Assembly (NCBI GenBank): GCA_021740905.1
Contig: JAIOYV010000007.1
Location: 46,890-110,889 of the forward strand
Direction of reading: 5' to 3'
Length of the DNA stretch: 64,000 nucleotides
Origin: Bacteroidales bacterium
GTDB lineage: Bacteria; Bacteroidota; Bacteroidia; Bacteroidales; M50B96
The translations under genes and the position numbers were made by a program. The notes beneath the pieces were generated by a model. It was given only the letters and a program-made list of their open reading frames with translations. It had not been told where the DNA came from and did not search any database. Numbering within the stretch: the first letter of the stretch is position 1; every line of letters begins with the position of its first letter. This document shows positions 16,028-25,160 of this stretch, one piece after another.

Positions 16028-16750
16028 TTAGGATGAATGTTTTTTCGACAATATCCCTTCGGTAGCTACCAGGCTCACAGTAATCATCGAGAAGAAATAA
16101 ATTAAATCTTTGGTGTCGATCACGCCCCGCGAAATAGAATCGAAATGCGCCTGTGTACTGAGGAAATTGAACAGTTCGCCAAATATCCCGCTGATGCCCA
16201 TGGCCAACATGCCAAATACCCAGTGGAAAAATATCCCAATAAATATCGCAAGAAGGAAACCCACAATCTGGTTGTTCGAAATACTACTGGCAAAAATACC
16301 AATGGCCACGTAGGTTGCACTCATCAACAATAAGCCCAAATAGCCTGAGATTACTGCCCCGTGGTCGATTGGGCCAAGGTTTGCCACTGTAATGTAATAA
16401 GGAATCGTACAGGCCAGCGCAATGGCGATTAGGATCAATGTAGATAAAAATTTACCCACAATTACCTGGCGATCGCGCACCGGTTTGGTCAACAATAATT
16501 CAATGGTGCCCGAACGGTTCTCTTCGGCCAATTGCCCCATGGTAAGGGCAGGGATAAAGAAGAACAGGGTCCAATACGAAATGCCAAAGAATACCTGGAG
16601 GCTGGCTTCGTTCCGAAGGAAAATATCGGCTACGTACAACCAGGTAAACAAGCCTGTAAAACCCAGAAATGCAATGAGCATCACGTAGGCCATCAGGCTA
16701 TCGAAAAACGAGTTAAGCTCGCGTTTACAAATTATCCATACTTGTCTCAT
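16028..16750 (-). CDS. gldF: GldF-like ABC transporter permease
   Basis: 240 residues, six hydrophobic segments, ABC-2 type permease. The N terminus MRQVWIICKRELNSFFDSLMAYV and the motif LAEENRSGTIELLLTKPVRDRQVIVGKFLS (residues about 74-103) are hallmarks of GldF/NatB-like permeases. Sits between the ATPase (31 bases) and gldG (36 bases), so one transcript. Confidence 0.9.
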   Translation of the reverse strand: MRQVWIICKRELNSFFDSLMAYVMLIAFLGFTGLFTWLYVADIFLRNEASLQVFFGISYWTLFFFIPALTMGQLAEENRSGTIELLLTKPVRDRQVIVGKFLSTLILIAIALACTIPYYITVANLGPIDHGAVISGYLGLLLMSATYVAIGIFASSISNNQIVGFLLAIFIGIFFHWVFGMLAMGISGIFGELFNFLSTQAHFDSISRGVIDTKDLIYFFSMITVSLVATEGILSKKHSS

Positions 16751-16781
16751 GGTTATATTTTGTTTTAGTTTCTACAATTGA

Positions 16782-17711
16782 TTAATTCATGGTCAGCTCG
16801 TGGAAAATATCTTCCAGCTTGGTCACGATTGGGGTCATCTCGGTGAGTACCCACCCTTTCTCGACACACAATTTATACACTGCCTTGCGCGACGAAAGTT
16901 CGGGACGGCTCTGCACTTCATACCTATTCTCAGTGCCTTTCGTGAGGTCGGCAAGGTCAACGGTATCTAAAGCTTGCAAAGCAGGGATCACCTCATTTTT
17001 ATCCGCATCTTCGATAGTTAGATGAAGGATTTCTTTTCCCTGGGCATGTTTGCGCAGATCGTCTGAGGTGCCATCGGCCACAATTTTTCCTTTGCTGATA
17101 ATCAAAATCCGGTCGCAGGTAGCTTCTACCTCGGCCAGGATATGCGAGCTAAGGATAACCGTTTTCTCGCGCCCGATCTTTTTGATCAGCTCCCTGATCT
17201 CTACAATCTGGTTGGGGTCGAGTCCCGAGGTTGGCTCGTCGAGGATCAATACTTCGGGGTCGTGGATCATGGCCTGCGCAAGGCCTACACGCTGTCTGTA
17301 CCCTTTCGAGAGCTCGTTTATTTTTTTGTGTTTTTCGCCTTCGAGTCCACACACAGTCACCATTTCGAGGATGCGCTCGCGGATACGCGATTTATCTATC
17401 CCATGGAGTTCGGCCACAAAACGCAAATAGTCGATCACAGCCATCTCAGGATAAAGCGGATTGTGCTCTGGCAAATAGCCAATTACTTTTTTCACGGCCT
17501 CGGGGTTTTGAAACACCGAGAACTCACCCACATGTATTTCTCCTGCATCGGGAACAAGATAGGATGTAATAGCCTTCATTGTTGTCGTTTTTCCGGCACC
17601 ATTAGGACCCAGGAAACCGAGCACCTCACCCGTTTTCACTCTGAATGAAATATCATCGACTGCCCTTTGGACTCCGTATTTTTTTGTTAACCGTTCAATA
17701 ACAATATCCAT
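16782..17711 (-). CDS. gldA: GldA-like ABC transporter ATP-binding protein
   Basis: 309 residues. Walker A GPNGAGKTT (about 35-43), Q-loop GYLPEHNPLYPEM, signature LSKGYRQRVGLAQA, Walker B VLILDEPTSGLDP and H-loop ILSSHILAEVE are all intact. The C-terminal 80 residues form the regulatory extension usual in this subfamily. It drives the GldF/GldG complex in the inner membrane. First gene of the operon. Confidence 0.92.
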   Translation of the reverse strand: MDIVIERLTKKYGVQRAVDDISFRVKTGEVLGFLGPNGAGKTTTMKAITSYLVPDAGEIHVGEFSVFQNPEAVKKVIGYLPEHNPLYPEMAVIDYLRFVAELHGIDKSRIRERILEMVTVCGLEGEKHKKINELSKGYRQRVGLAQAMIHDPEVLILDEPTSGLDPNQIVEIRELIKKIGREKTVILSSHILAEVEATCDRILIISKGKIVADGTSDDLRKHAQGKEILHLTIEDADKNEVIPALQALDTVDLADLTKGTENRYEVQSRPELSSRKAVYKLCVEKGWVLTEMTPIVTKLEDIFHELTMN

Positions 17712-18269
17712 ATTTCAAAGATTTTAATTGTTGATGTGCAAAAAAAATAAAAAAAACAGAGCCGTAACAGATTAATAATCAAGATTAACTTTTTTTAACA
17801 AGAAGGGTTTTTAGGTGTAAAGAAATGTGAAAAATAGTGGTCAGTCGGCAGTCTATTCTCAGTCCTCAGTCGCCAATCAATAAATAAGATTCAGTCTAAG
17901 TTTTTGGAATTGGTTTTTCTTTACTGAAAAATTTGGAACGCGGATCATACGGATTTTCAAACGCAGATAAACCCCGATAATGAATAAAGAGATCAGTGTA
18001 AATCAGCGTTGCTTGCATCCGCTTTATCCGCGTTCCAATCCTAAACGACATTGATTCGTTAGTGGATATTTTTCAACTACCGAGTAATGTCTGGGGACTG
18101 AAGACTGCCCCACTACAATAAAGCTTCGTAGGGACCGACTGGTGAATGAGAACTGAAGACTGTCGACTAAGGACTCCTTTTTAGACCGAAAATAAATTAG
18201 CCCCAATAAAGGCTGGAACTGTGGGCAGATTTCAATAAAAACCTATTTTTACCGCCTCTATTAAAAATC
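17712..18269. repeat. Nested inverted repeats between divergent gldA and DUF5916 genes
   Basis: Outer arms: CAGTCGGCAGTC-type units at 17839-17875 face GACTGAAGACTG-type units at 18091-18177. Inner arms: GGAACGCGGATcatacGGAT at 17935-17954 pair with ATCCgctttATCCGCGTTCC ending at 18036, with a further AACGCAGAT/ATCAGCGTT pair inside. No gene. The end of the stretch (CTATTTTTAC near 18243) is a weak -7-like match for the DUF5916 gene. Confidence 0.65.
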
Positions 18270-20681
18270 ATGATTAAAACGAACCTGATAATTGCCTTTT
18301 GCCTGATTCTATTTGGTGTTTTTGGACAACAAGCTGCGCCAAAAAACCTCGATGCATTACGAATCGATTCCAAGATTTCGATTGACGGTAGCTTAGATGA
18401 GGATGCCTGGAAGTCGGCTGAGTCCGCCACTGATTTCAGGATTTATGAGCCAACCCCCGGAGAACCGTCCTCGCAACGTAGCGATGTGAAAGTATTGTAC
18501 GATGATAAAAACGTGTACATCGGGGCCATGCTTTTTGATGCATCAGGAAAAAATATAATGACCGAGCTTACCCCCCGCGACAACGATAACCCCAACGCCG
18601 ATGTGTTTGTTTTTGAAGTAAACCCTTACCACGATGGGCAAAATGCTTTCTTTTTTAAAGTAACAGCATCGAATGTGCAGATCGATTACAAAATCAACTC
18701 AGGTGAGGTGGATTACAGTTGGAATGCGGTATGGGAAAGTGAGGTTACGATCAACAACCAGGGTTGGGTTGTGGAGATTCGCATCCCCTATTCAGCCATC
18801 CGTATCCCCAAGGAAAATGAACAAGTGTGGGGTGTAAATTTTTGGCGACAGATTCGTCTTACACGGGAAATCTCTACCTGGAATTTTGTGGACAAAAAAC
18901 TGGGCGAATATACCAGCCAGGAAGGCTCACTTACCAATCTATCGAACATTAAATCGCCCCTGCGCCTGGCCTTTTATCCCTACATGTCGGCCTATATGGA
19001 TTTTGACCCTGGAAGCAAGAAGCCCAATTATTCATATAACATTGGCGGGGATTTGAAATATGGGATCAACGAAAGTTTTACCTTAGACATGACCTTGATA
19101 CCCGATTTTGGCCAGGTAAAATCGGACAACGAAGTACTGAACCTTTCACCTTATGAGGTTAAATATGACGAACATCGGCAATTTTTTACCGAGGGGACCG
19201 AGCTGTTCAACAAAGCCGGCTTGTTTTATTCGAGGCGCATTGGCAAAACACCTCCCGGCTCCGGTTCAATAGCGATAGAAGAGGGTGATGAAATAATTGA
19301 AAACCCTGCCGAAGCCCCCCTGATCAACGCTACTAAAATATCAGGTAGAACAAAATCAGACCTGGGCCTTGGCTTCTTCAATGCCATGACAGCAAACACT
19401 TTTGCCAGGGTGAGAAAAACAGATGGCAGCGAGTACCAAATTAAAACAGGCCCTTTTACCAACTATAATATTTTAGTTGTTGATCAAACATTCCAAAAAA
19501 ATTCATTTGTCAATCTGATAAATACAAATGTTAGCGAGGCCGGACAGGGCAAAACCGCAAATGTTACGGGAACCGATTTTAGATTGATGGACAAAAACAA
19601 CCGCTTTGGCCTGGAAGGAAACCTGGCCATGAGCATGATCCGTGACACAGCGGGGGCAAACTTCGATTTTGGCAAAAAAGCTGATTTCCTGGCAGGCAAA
19701 CTCAATGGCAACTTTACCTGGTCGTACAATTTCTCGATGATGACCAACAACTATAACCCAAACGATATGGGTTATCTGGCTCATAATAACCAACTCGGAC
19801 ACACCATCGAAATTCAATATGCCGAATTTCAACCCAGATGGAACCTCCTTGAGTGGCATGTGAATACAGAAATCGCTTATGCCCAACTTTACGAACCCAG
19901 GCGATATTCAAGCTTCGATATTTATATGGGTTCTATTGCAACCTTTAAAAATTACTTAACTGTAGGGATAAACAGTACCCTTAGCCCTTCCGGCAGTCAC
20001 GATTATTACGAAACACGTGTGGCCGACCGATTTGTCCGCTATCCATCTAATTTTGATTTTGGGGGATGGATATCTTCAGATTACAGAAAAAGCCTGGCCC
20101 TTGATGTCCGCAGTGGATTTTACACATCGGTTGAAGAACAATCGGGATATTACCTGACCGTCGCGCCCCGGATGCGTTTCAGCAATAAGTTTTTTATGGT
20201 GTATAGCTGGAGCTATTCGAAAAACAATGCCGACCAGGGATATGTAAAATTATTCACCAATGATTCCATCTTGTTTAGTCATCGCGACATTCGTACCCTC
20301 ACCAACAGGATTACCGGGAACTATGTCTTTTCGAACAAGGCCGTGCTAAGTTTTAAACTAAACCATTACTGGTCGAGGGTGGATTATTCCGATTATTTTC
20401 TCCTTCAACCCAATGGCAGCCTTAGGATTTTTGATGATTACACCGAAAATGAGGACTTCAATTTCAATATCTTCAGCATCGACCTCGAATATTCCTGGAA
20501 TTTTGCCCCCGGCAGCTATATGAATATTGTTTGGAAGAACAAAATTGCCCCTGTCGGAACAACAAATTTAGACCTGAATTATTTCCGCAATCTGCGTAAT
20601 ACACTGCAATCGGATCAGGCAAACAGCCTATCTATTAAATTGATTTACTATTTGGATTACCAGTATTTTAGAAAAGGGTAA
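18270..20681 (+). CDS. DUF5916 outer-membrane protein with CBM9-like N domain
   Basis: 803 residues. Signal peptide MIKTNLIIAFCLILFGVFGQ. Residues about 25-215 are a carbohydrate-binding family 9-like sandwich (IDGSLDEDAWKSAESATDF ... DDKNVYIGAMLFD ... DVFVFEVNPYHDGQNAFFF). The remainder (DUF5916) is rich in amphipathic strands, including TPDFGQ-like LIPDFGQVKSDNEVLNLSPYE and RQFFTEGTELF, and ends in aromatic strands like an outer-membrane barrel. The family is common in Bacteroidota; its ligand is not established. Full length for the family. Confidence 0.9.
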   Translation: MIKTNLIIAFCLILFGVFGQQAAPKNLDALRIDSKISIDGSLDEDAWKSAESATDFRIYEPTPGEPSSQRSDVKVLYDDKNVYIGAMLFDASGKNIMTELTPRDNDNPNADVFVFEVNPYHDGQNAFFFKVTASNVQIDYKINSGEVDYSWNAVWESEVTINNQGWVVEIRIPYSAIRIPKENEQVWGVNFWRQIRLTREISTWNFVDKKLGEYTSQEGSLTNLSNIKSPLRLAFYPYMSAYMDFDPGSKKPNYSYNIGGDLKYGINESFTLDMTLIPDFGQVKSDNEVLNLSPYEVKYDEHRQFFTEGTELFNKAGLFYSRRIGKTPPGSGSIAIEEGDEIIENPAEAPLINATKISGRTKSDLGLGFFNAMTANTFARVRKTDGSEYQIKTGPFTNYNILVVDQTFQKNSFVNLINTNVSEAGQGKTANVTGTDFRLMDKNNRFGLEGNLAMSMIRDTAGANFDFGKKADFLAGKLNGNFTWSYNFSMMTNNYNPNDMGYLAHNNQLGHTIEIQYAEFQPRWNLLEWHVNTEIAYAQLYEPRRYSSFDIYMGSIATFKNYLTVGINSTLSPSGSHDYYETRVADRFVRYPSNFDFGGWISSDYRKSLALDVRSGFYTSVEEQSGYYLTVAPRMRFSNKFFMVYSWSYSKNNADQGYVKLFTNDSILFSHRDIRTLTNRITGNYVFSNKAVLSFKLNHYWSRVDYSDYFLLQPNGSLRIFDDYTENEDFNFNIFSIDLEYSWNFAPGSYMNIVWKNKIAPVGTTNLDLNYFRNLRNTLQSDQANSLSIKLIYYLDYQYFRKG

Positions 20682-20776
20682 ATGGCAGGTGGCCGCCCAC
20701 AGCCTATTGATTGAAGACAGAGGGCTGAAATTTCATTGATATAAAAGTAGTTTTACATCGCTAAAAAGTATTGAAA

Positions 20777-21568
20777 ATGATCTGTAGATTATGCAATAGC
20801 TCGAATCTTACTCTCTATTATACCCAGGGGAATAAAAATCAGTTCAAACTGTACAAATGTGGCAATTGCGCTTTGGTCAACCTCGATTTGGATGGGATAG
20901 ATATTACCCAAAACCAGGAAAAATACGAATATGACAGCGAACTGCCCGATCCTCTTAATCCAATTTTTAACAAAGGAAACATGGGCACTTATGCCTTCAT
21001 CAAAAAGAAGATTAAGGATAAGGGAATTTTCCTGGATATTGGTTGCGGAAATGGCGCACTTCTTTTCTATGCCAAACAAGATGGATGGTTGGTAAAGGGC
21101 CTGGAACTATCTGAAAAACTCGCCCAAGAGGTGAAGCGAAAATATGATATTGAAGTCACACCAATCAATTTTATGGCCCTTGACAATTTTGAAGAGAAAT
21201 ACAACCTGGTCGCACTCCGACATGTGCTCGAACATATCCCGGATTCCAGGTTGGCCCTGTCGAAACTATATAATTTGCTAATCCCGGGTGGCCATGCTGT
21301 TTTGGAATTCCCAAACATCGAAGGGATCAGCTTTAAGATAAAACGGTTCCTTGCCAAAACCGGCCTTACCCAAAAGAAATACAAGCCCGGTTTTGTGCCC
21401 GGCCATTGCAACGAGTTTTCCAGGAAATCATTTACTTGGCTTGCTACAAAAATGGGCTTCCAAATTGTCAAATGGGAAACCTATTCGCGAAACAACCTGG
21501 CTTCTGTTTTCTACCAATTATTTCCTGTTGGCACAAAAGCGAGGGTGTTGATCCGGAAAAAAGAATAG
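20777..21568 (+). CDS. SAM-dependent methyltransferase with N-terminal zinc ribbon
   Basis: 263 residues from ATG 20777 (an upstream TTG is less likely). The N terminus has CRLC and CGNC pairs, a zinc-ribbon typical of C-methyltransferase-like proteins of sugar or secondary metabolism. Class I methyltransferase motif I is LDIGCGNGALL (about residues 76-86); the post-motif LRHVLEHIPDS resembles the Methyltransf_23 group. Substrate unknown; possibly surface-glycan related, given no other context. Downstream it converges with a small unknown gene. Confidence 0.8.
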   Translation: MICRLCNSSNLTLYYTQGNKNQFKLYKCGNCALVNLDLDGIDITQNQEKYEYDSELPDPLNPIFNKGNMGTYAFIKKKIKDKGIFLDIGCGNGALLFYAKQDGWLVKGLELSEKLAQEVKRKYDIEVTPINFMALDNFEEKYNLVALRHVLEHIPDSRLALSKLYNLLIPGGHAVLEFPNIEGISFKIKRFLAKTGLTQKKYKPGFVPGHCNEFSRKSFTWLATKMGFQIVKWETYSRNNLASVFYQLFPVGTKARVLIRKKE

Positions 21569-21634
21569 GATCACCAGGCATTGTCTCACTCTTTAATCCG
21601 AGCCTTCTTCCAGGCCTCCGGACAATTCAATGAT

Positions 21635-21937
21635 TTACTCAAAAGTCCTTTCCCCGATAGGTATTTTTTGAACCTTCTCAATGTTTTTCAGTATCTTATC
21701 TAAAGCCCTGATAATTTCCTTATGGGATGGTGGGTGACCAAAAAATATTTCATCCAGTGTGTTGGGTCCATAGCTTTTTATCTTCTTGATCAGTTTCAGT
21801 GATTTTTCGAGAAATTCATCTTCATCGGAACAATCATCCGAAAGCAGTCCAAATTGCAATGTCAAGTCATCGTTAAATAATTCGGATTCGGTAATTATTG
21901 CCTTATAGGCTTCAACCGACAATTCATCTGTATCCAT
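21635..21937 (-). CDS. Small acidic hypothetical protein
   Basis: 100 residues, very acidic N-terminal half (DCSDEDEF) and Lys/Ile-rich helices after it; no signal peptide, TM segment or recognised domain. The frame is open over its full length with a good ATG, in a region without competing genes, and it converges with the methyltransferase. Confidence 0.55.
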   Translation of the reverse strand: MDTDELSVEAYKAIITESELFNDDLTLQFGLLSDDCSDEDEFLEKSLKLIKKIKSYGPNTLDEIFFGHPPSHKEIIRALDKILKNIEKVQKIPIGERTFE

Positions 21938-22108
21938 CTATTTTCAATTTTCGTGTTGTAAACTTAATTTGCTATCCAAAAATTAATTTCATACCAAAGA
22001 TAAACAATAATTGGTATTTGTTGATTATTGGGTGAACGACAAAATCTCTCATTTGACGAATAGTTTTCCACATCTTTTGATAATTCTGGGTTTCCATTTG
22101 CGTTCACC

Positions 22109-22852
22109 TTATTTGTTCCTTTCAATAATTTCAATACGCCACTCGCACAACTGTTTCATCCGGTTCAGCACATTGGCGGTTACCCGGTTATGGATCATTT
22201 CCCAAATTTTGTTTATGCCCAACCTCCTCTTTTGCCAGTCTTCCTTGCCATAAAAATTGAAGCCCACGGCCACAATCAACTGCGAATGTGCGGTCTCGCC
22301 CATTTCAGGGATCGAGGAACGGACATACATGGTGAATATCCCAATGGGATAGCCACCCGTACATTCGTACAGCAAATAGCGGGCATTGTCGAAATCGAAA
22401 GCATCGGGCACTTTTTTTATGCGGATGGCATTGAGTTTAAAAAGTGGTATAAGCTGCAAGCCAAGGAAACTTTTCATGAATTTGAAGGGGTACTTTTTCC
22501 AACCAAAAGGGAGTATCCGTATTCGTTCCAGATCATTCCCAATACGGTCGACCCGGGCAATATGGTTCGGCCAACAGGTTGAATCGCCACTCCAGCTTAT
22601 CAGCTCGTTGAACACATAACTTACCGGGGCCTCGACCCCTATTTTGTGAAGGTTTAAAACCGAATACCTGTTGGGGTCGATACCAATGCGCTGCATCACC
22701 CGCTGGTTGTAATTATCACGCTCCTCTGCCGAGGCAAATTTGATCAACGTGGCCTGTTCGGGCTTATGTAGCAGGAAATTGAGGGTATCCGAAACCAGGC
22801 CATTGCTTCTGGAAGGCGGTTTCTTTCGGCTTATGTGATTTGAACTCTGCAA
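22109..22852 (-). CDS. Hypothetical protein, unrecognised, probable TTG start
   Basis: 247 residues. No ATG precedes the coding-like region: an in-frame stop lies at 22865-22867 and the first usable start is TTG at 22850-22852, with the next ATG at about codon 52. The sequence looks coding (AEERDNYNQRVMQRIGIDPNRYSVLNLHKIGV, NKIWEMIHNRVTANVLNRMKQLCEWRIEI), has one weakly hydrophobic segment (FMKSFLGLQLIPLF) and no catalytic motif I recognise. It could be a 5'-truncated gene. Confidence 0.6.
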   Translation of the reverse strand: MQSSNHISRKKPPSRSNGLVSDTLNFLLHKPEQATLIKFASAEERDNYNQRVMQRIGIDPNRYSVLNLHKIGVEAPVSYVFNELISWSGDSTCWPNHIARVDRIGNDLERIRILPFGWKKYPFKFMKSFLGLQLIPLFKLNAIRIKKVPDAFDFDNARYLLYECTGGYPIGIFTMYVRSSIPEMGETAHSQLIVAVGFNFYGKEDWQKRRLGINKIWEMIHNRVTANVLNRMKQLCEWRIEIIERNK

Positions 22853-23481
22853 CTGCTCTATTTTTCAAAGGATAAAATTACTCAGAAAAATGATGAATGA
22901 GCAGATTCTGTAAGTAAAAATTATAAAATAACTTGCCCAAAGTTGTTAATAAGGAAACAGTCATTCCTTGTCAAAAGACAAAAAAAATGCGCACAAAGAG
23001 ATATGACAATGAGGAATGCAATGTCTGCAGGATCAATAGCCCCGACCTTTAGATTCGGGACTATTGAAAGAAATCGGCATTTTCCCAATAATGAAAAACA
23101 AAAAAAAAACTGTCATTGGTATCCGCCATCTGACGGAGAGGAATCTCTTATTCTTATTTGACCCAATGTTAAAACTCCAATTGTGTAAGTTATTTTGAAA
23201 CTTTCACAAAGCTATTCTGGTATTGTGTCTTTCCTATTTCTGCATAAATATACAATCAGGCTGCAAAATTATGCACTGGTATTTAATATCCTGAAAATGG
23301 GATAGAATGTTTTGAATCTTTCACTAAGAAACTCAAAGCCGTCTCAAATGTGAAAATAAAAATATTCGAGGAGTTGGTTATAAGCTTATTGTGGATGGAA
23401 AGAGCCTCTGAAATTGCTTTCAAACATACCCTGATTGCAACTTCAGCAAAACGAGGGAATAAAAGTGAATTTTTCAGCACA
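22853..23481. other. Intergenic stretch, no supported gene
   Basis: Two short frames here (22943-23161 +, 23283-23480 -) lack start context and family resemblance. A-rich tracts at 23095-23110. No palindromes or arrays noted. Confidence 0.5.
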
Positions 23482-23515
23482 TTTTGATAAGCTATTGGTA
23501 TTAATCTACATTTGC
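23482..23515 (+). promoter_or_regulatory. Promoter of fabF
   Basis: TTTTG (23482-23486), a 20-base spacer and TACATTTGC (23507-23515): both halves of the Bacteroidota consensus. The predicted transcript starts just before 23525 and the ATG is at 23542, with GGAG (23530-23533) as a ribosome site. Confidence 0.7.
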
Positions 23516-23541
23516 TAAAATTTTATGTAGGAGTAATTTTT

Positions 23542-24786
23542 ATGACAAACATAGAAACCAAAAAAACAATTGTTGTTACAGGTATTGGAGTATTTACCTC
23601 CATTGGTTGCAATCGCTTTGATTTTTGGAATTCACTCATATCCGGAAAATCAGGTGTAAAGAGAATTCAAGTCTTCGATCCCGAGGGGCATAAAAGTCAG
23701 ATTGCTTCGGAAGTCCTGGATTACAATCCACTTGAATATTTTGATCGGAAGGAATCTCGCAAAATGGCACGAGTGTCACAATTGGCATCGAGTGCTGCCA
23801 TCGAAGCTGTTAAAGACGCAGGCCTCGATTTGGACAAAGAAGACAGAACCCGGATTGGGTGTGTTATTGGATCGGCAGCCGGAGATTACAATTATTTGGA
23901 AGAAGCACATATTCGTTTCTTATCTAAAGGACCTGGCTCGGTTAATCCGGTTACGGTACCCAGGGTAATTCCTAATATGCCGGTTTGCAATGCAGCCAAT
24001 GTGCTGGGCATCCATGGACCAAACCTTGGGGTATCGGCAGCTTGTACAACCGGGACACATTCCATTGGAATAGCTTTGGGTTTATTGCGAGGTGGCACCG
24101 CCGATGTAATTTTAGCCGGAGGTGCAGAATCTACAATCACTCCTTTTGTTCTCGATGCCTATTCAAGCATGGGAGTACTTTCTGCATTTAATGATGATCC
24201 CAGCAAAGCAAGCCGACCCTTCGATTTGAATCGTGATGGATTTGTGATGGGCGAAGGATCATGCGTTATGGTTTTAGAAACACTTGAACATGCAGAAAAG
24301 AGAGGCGCCAAACCTATCGCAATTGTAAAAGGTTTTGGAATGACCGCAGATGCGTATGCCATTGCCGCTCCCGAACCTTCGGGTATGTGGGCTGCCAAAG
24401 CCATCGAAAATGCCTTACTTGACGCACAGCTTTCATCCGATGATATTGGCTATGTCAATGCCCATGGAACATCCACAAAAACAAATGACAAAACCGAATC
24501 CTTAATCATTCAAAAAGCGTTCAATAATAGAAATGTTCCGGTAAGCTCGATTAAATCAATGATTGGTCATACACTGGGTGCTGCGGGTGCCATTGAGGCG
24601 GCTGCCTGTGCTTTGGCAGTTCAAAACGGAACTCTGCCACCCACGATTAATTATGAAACTCCTGATCCGGAATGTCCAATAGATGTTGTTCCAAATTCTG
24701 CACGTAAGGTAGACATATATGCTGCTATCTCGAATTCATTCGGTTTTGGTGGCCAAAACGGAGTGTTGGTTTTCTCAAAGGTTTAA
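23542..24786 (+). CDS. fabF: Beta-ketoacyl-[ACP] synthase II (FabF-like)
   Basis: 414 residues from ATG 23542, chosen for its AGGAG site over an upstream in-frame ATG-less extension. Catalytic Cys in SAACTTGTHS (about residue 167), His in NAHGTSTKTND (about 307) and His in KSMIGHTLGAAGA (about 342) complete the Cys-His-His triad. It elongates acyl-ACP with malonyl-ACP in fatty acid synthesis. No acpP or other fab gene adjoins, and it has its own promoter, so it may be an accessory paralogue. Confidence 0.9.
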   Translation: MTNIETKKTIVVTGIGVFTSIGCNRFDFWNSLISGKSGVKRIQVFDPEGHKSQIASEVLDYNPLEYFDRKESRKMARVSQLASSAAIEAVKDAGLDLDKEDRTRIGCVIGSAAGDYNYLEEAHIRFLSKGPGSVNPVTVPRVIPNMPVCNAANVLGIHGPNLGVSAACTTGTHSIGIALGLLRGGTADVILAGGAESTITPFVLDAYSSMGVLSAFNDDPSKASRPFDLNRDGFVMGEGSCVMVLETLEHAEKRGAKPIAIVKGFGMTADAYAIAAPEPSGMWAAKAIENALLDAQLSSDDIGYVNAHGTSTKTNDKTESLIIQKAFNNRNVPVSSIKSMIGHTLGAAGAIEAAACALAVQNGTLPPTINYETPDPECPIDVVPNSARKVDIYAAISNSFGFGGQNGVLVFSKV

Positions 24787-24789
24787 CCC

Positions 24790-24811
24790 CAATTATTCGC
24801 AAGAATAATTG
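24790..24811 (+). repeat. Hairpin after fabF
   Basis: CAATTATTC-GCAA-GAATAATTG, perfect 9-base arms, 3 bases after the fabF stop. No T run follows, so termination strength is uncertain. Confidence 0.6.
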
Positions 24812-25160
24812 CTTGCTCCGATAGCGACTGTCTAATACCTTGGCCTAAATCGGACTTGTAAGCTGGCCCAGAAACATGTATGGTTCCGATTGCAAATCGG
24901 CGATAGCTTATGGGCAGTTGCCCAAAGTCCTATACTTGGTAAGACAAGCACACTTGTACGTCTTGCGAAACGGGGCTACACTTCTCTGTTTTCATTTTAC
25001 AAAAAAGCCAGCCCGCTTTTCAATGACATTTATACTCTTTTTCCCATGTTTTAAGGAATTGCCCCCAACGCTGGCGCGGATTCCAATCCCCGCACCGGGG
25101 AATGGCTTGATTACTTGCAACTCACCGGGTAACTCCAAGTCACCCGGTGAGTGAACTCGT
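24812..25160. repeat. Intergenic stretch with REP-like palindromes
   Basis: Holds a GCA-loop mini-palindrome CCGATT-GCA-AATCGG (24886-24900) and a 33-base element at 25120-25152 with arms ACTCACCGGGTAACT and AGTCACCCGGTGAGT around CCA, located just past the 3' end of the T9SS gene. Related 33-base elements lie at 30819 and 30879. No gene. Confidence 0.65.

Noticed and set aside
23283..23480. 65-residue minus-strand frame
   Set aside because: No start context, no resemblance to a known family that I can defend, lies in an AT-rich gap.
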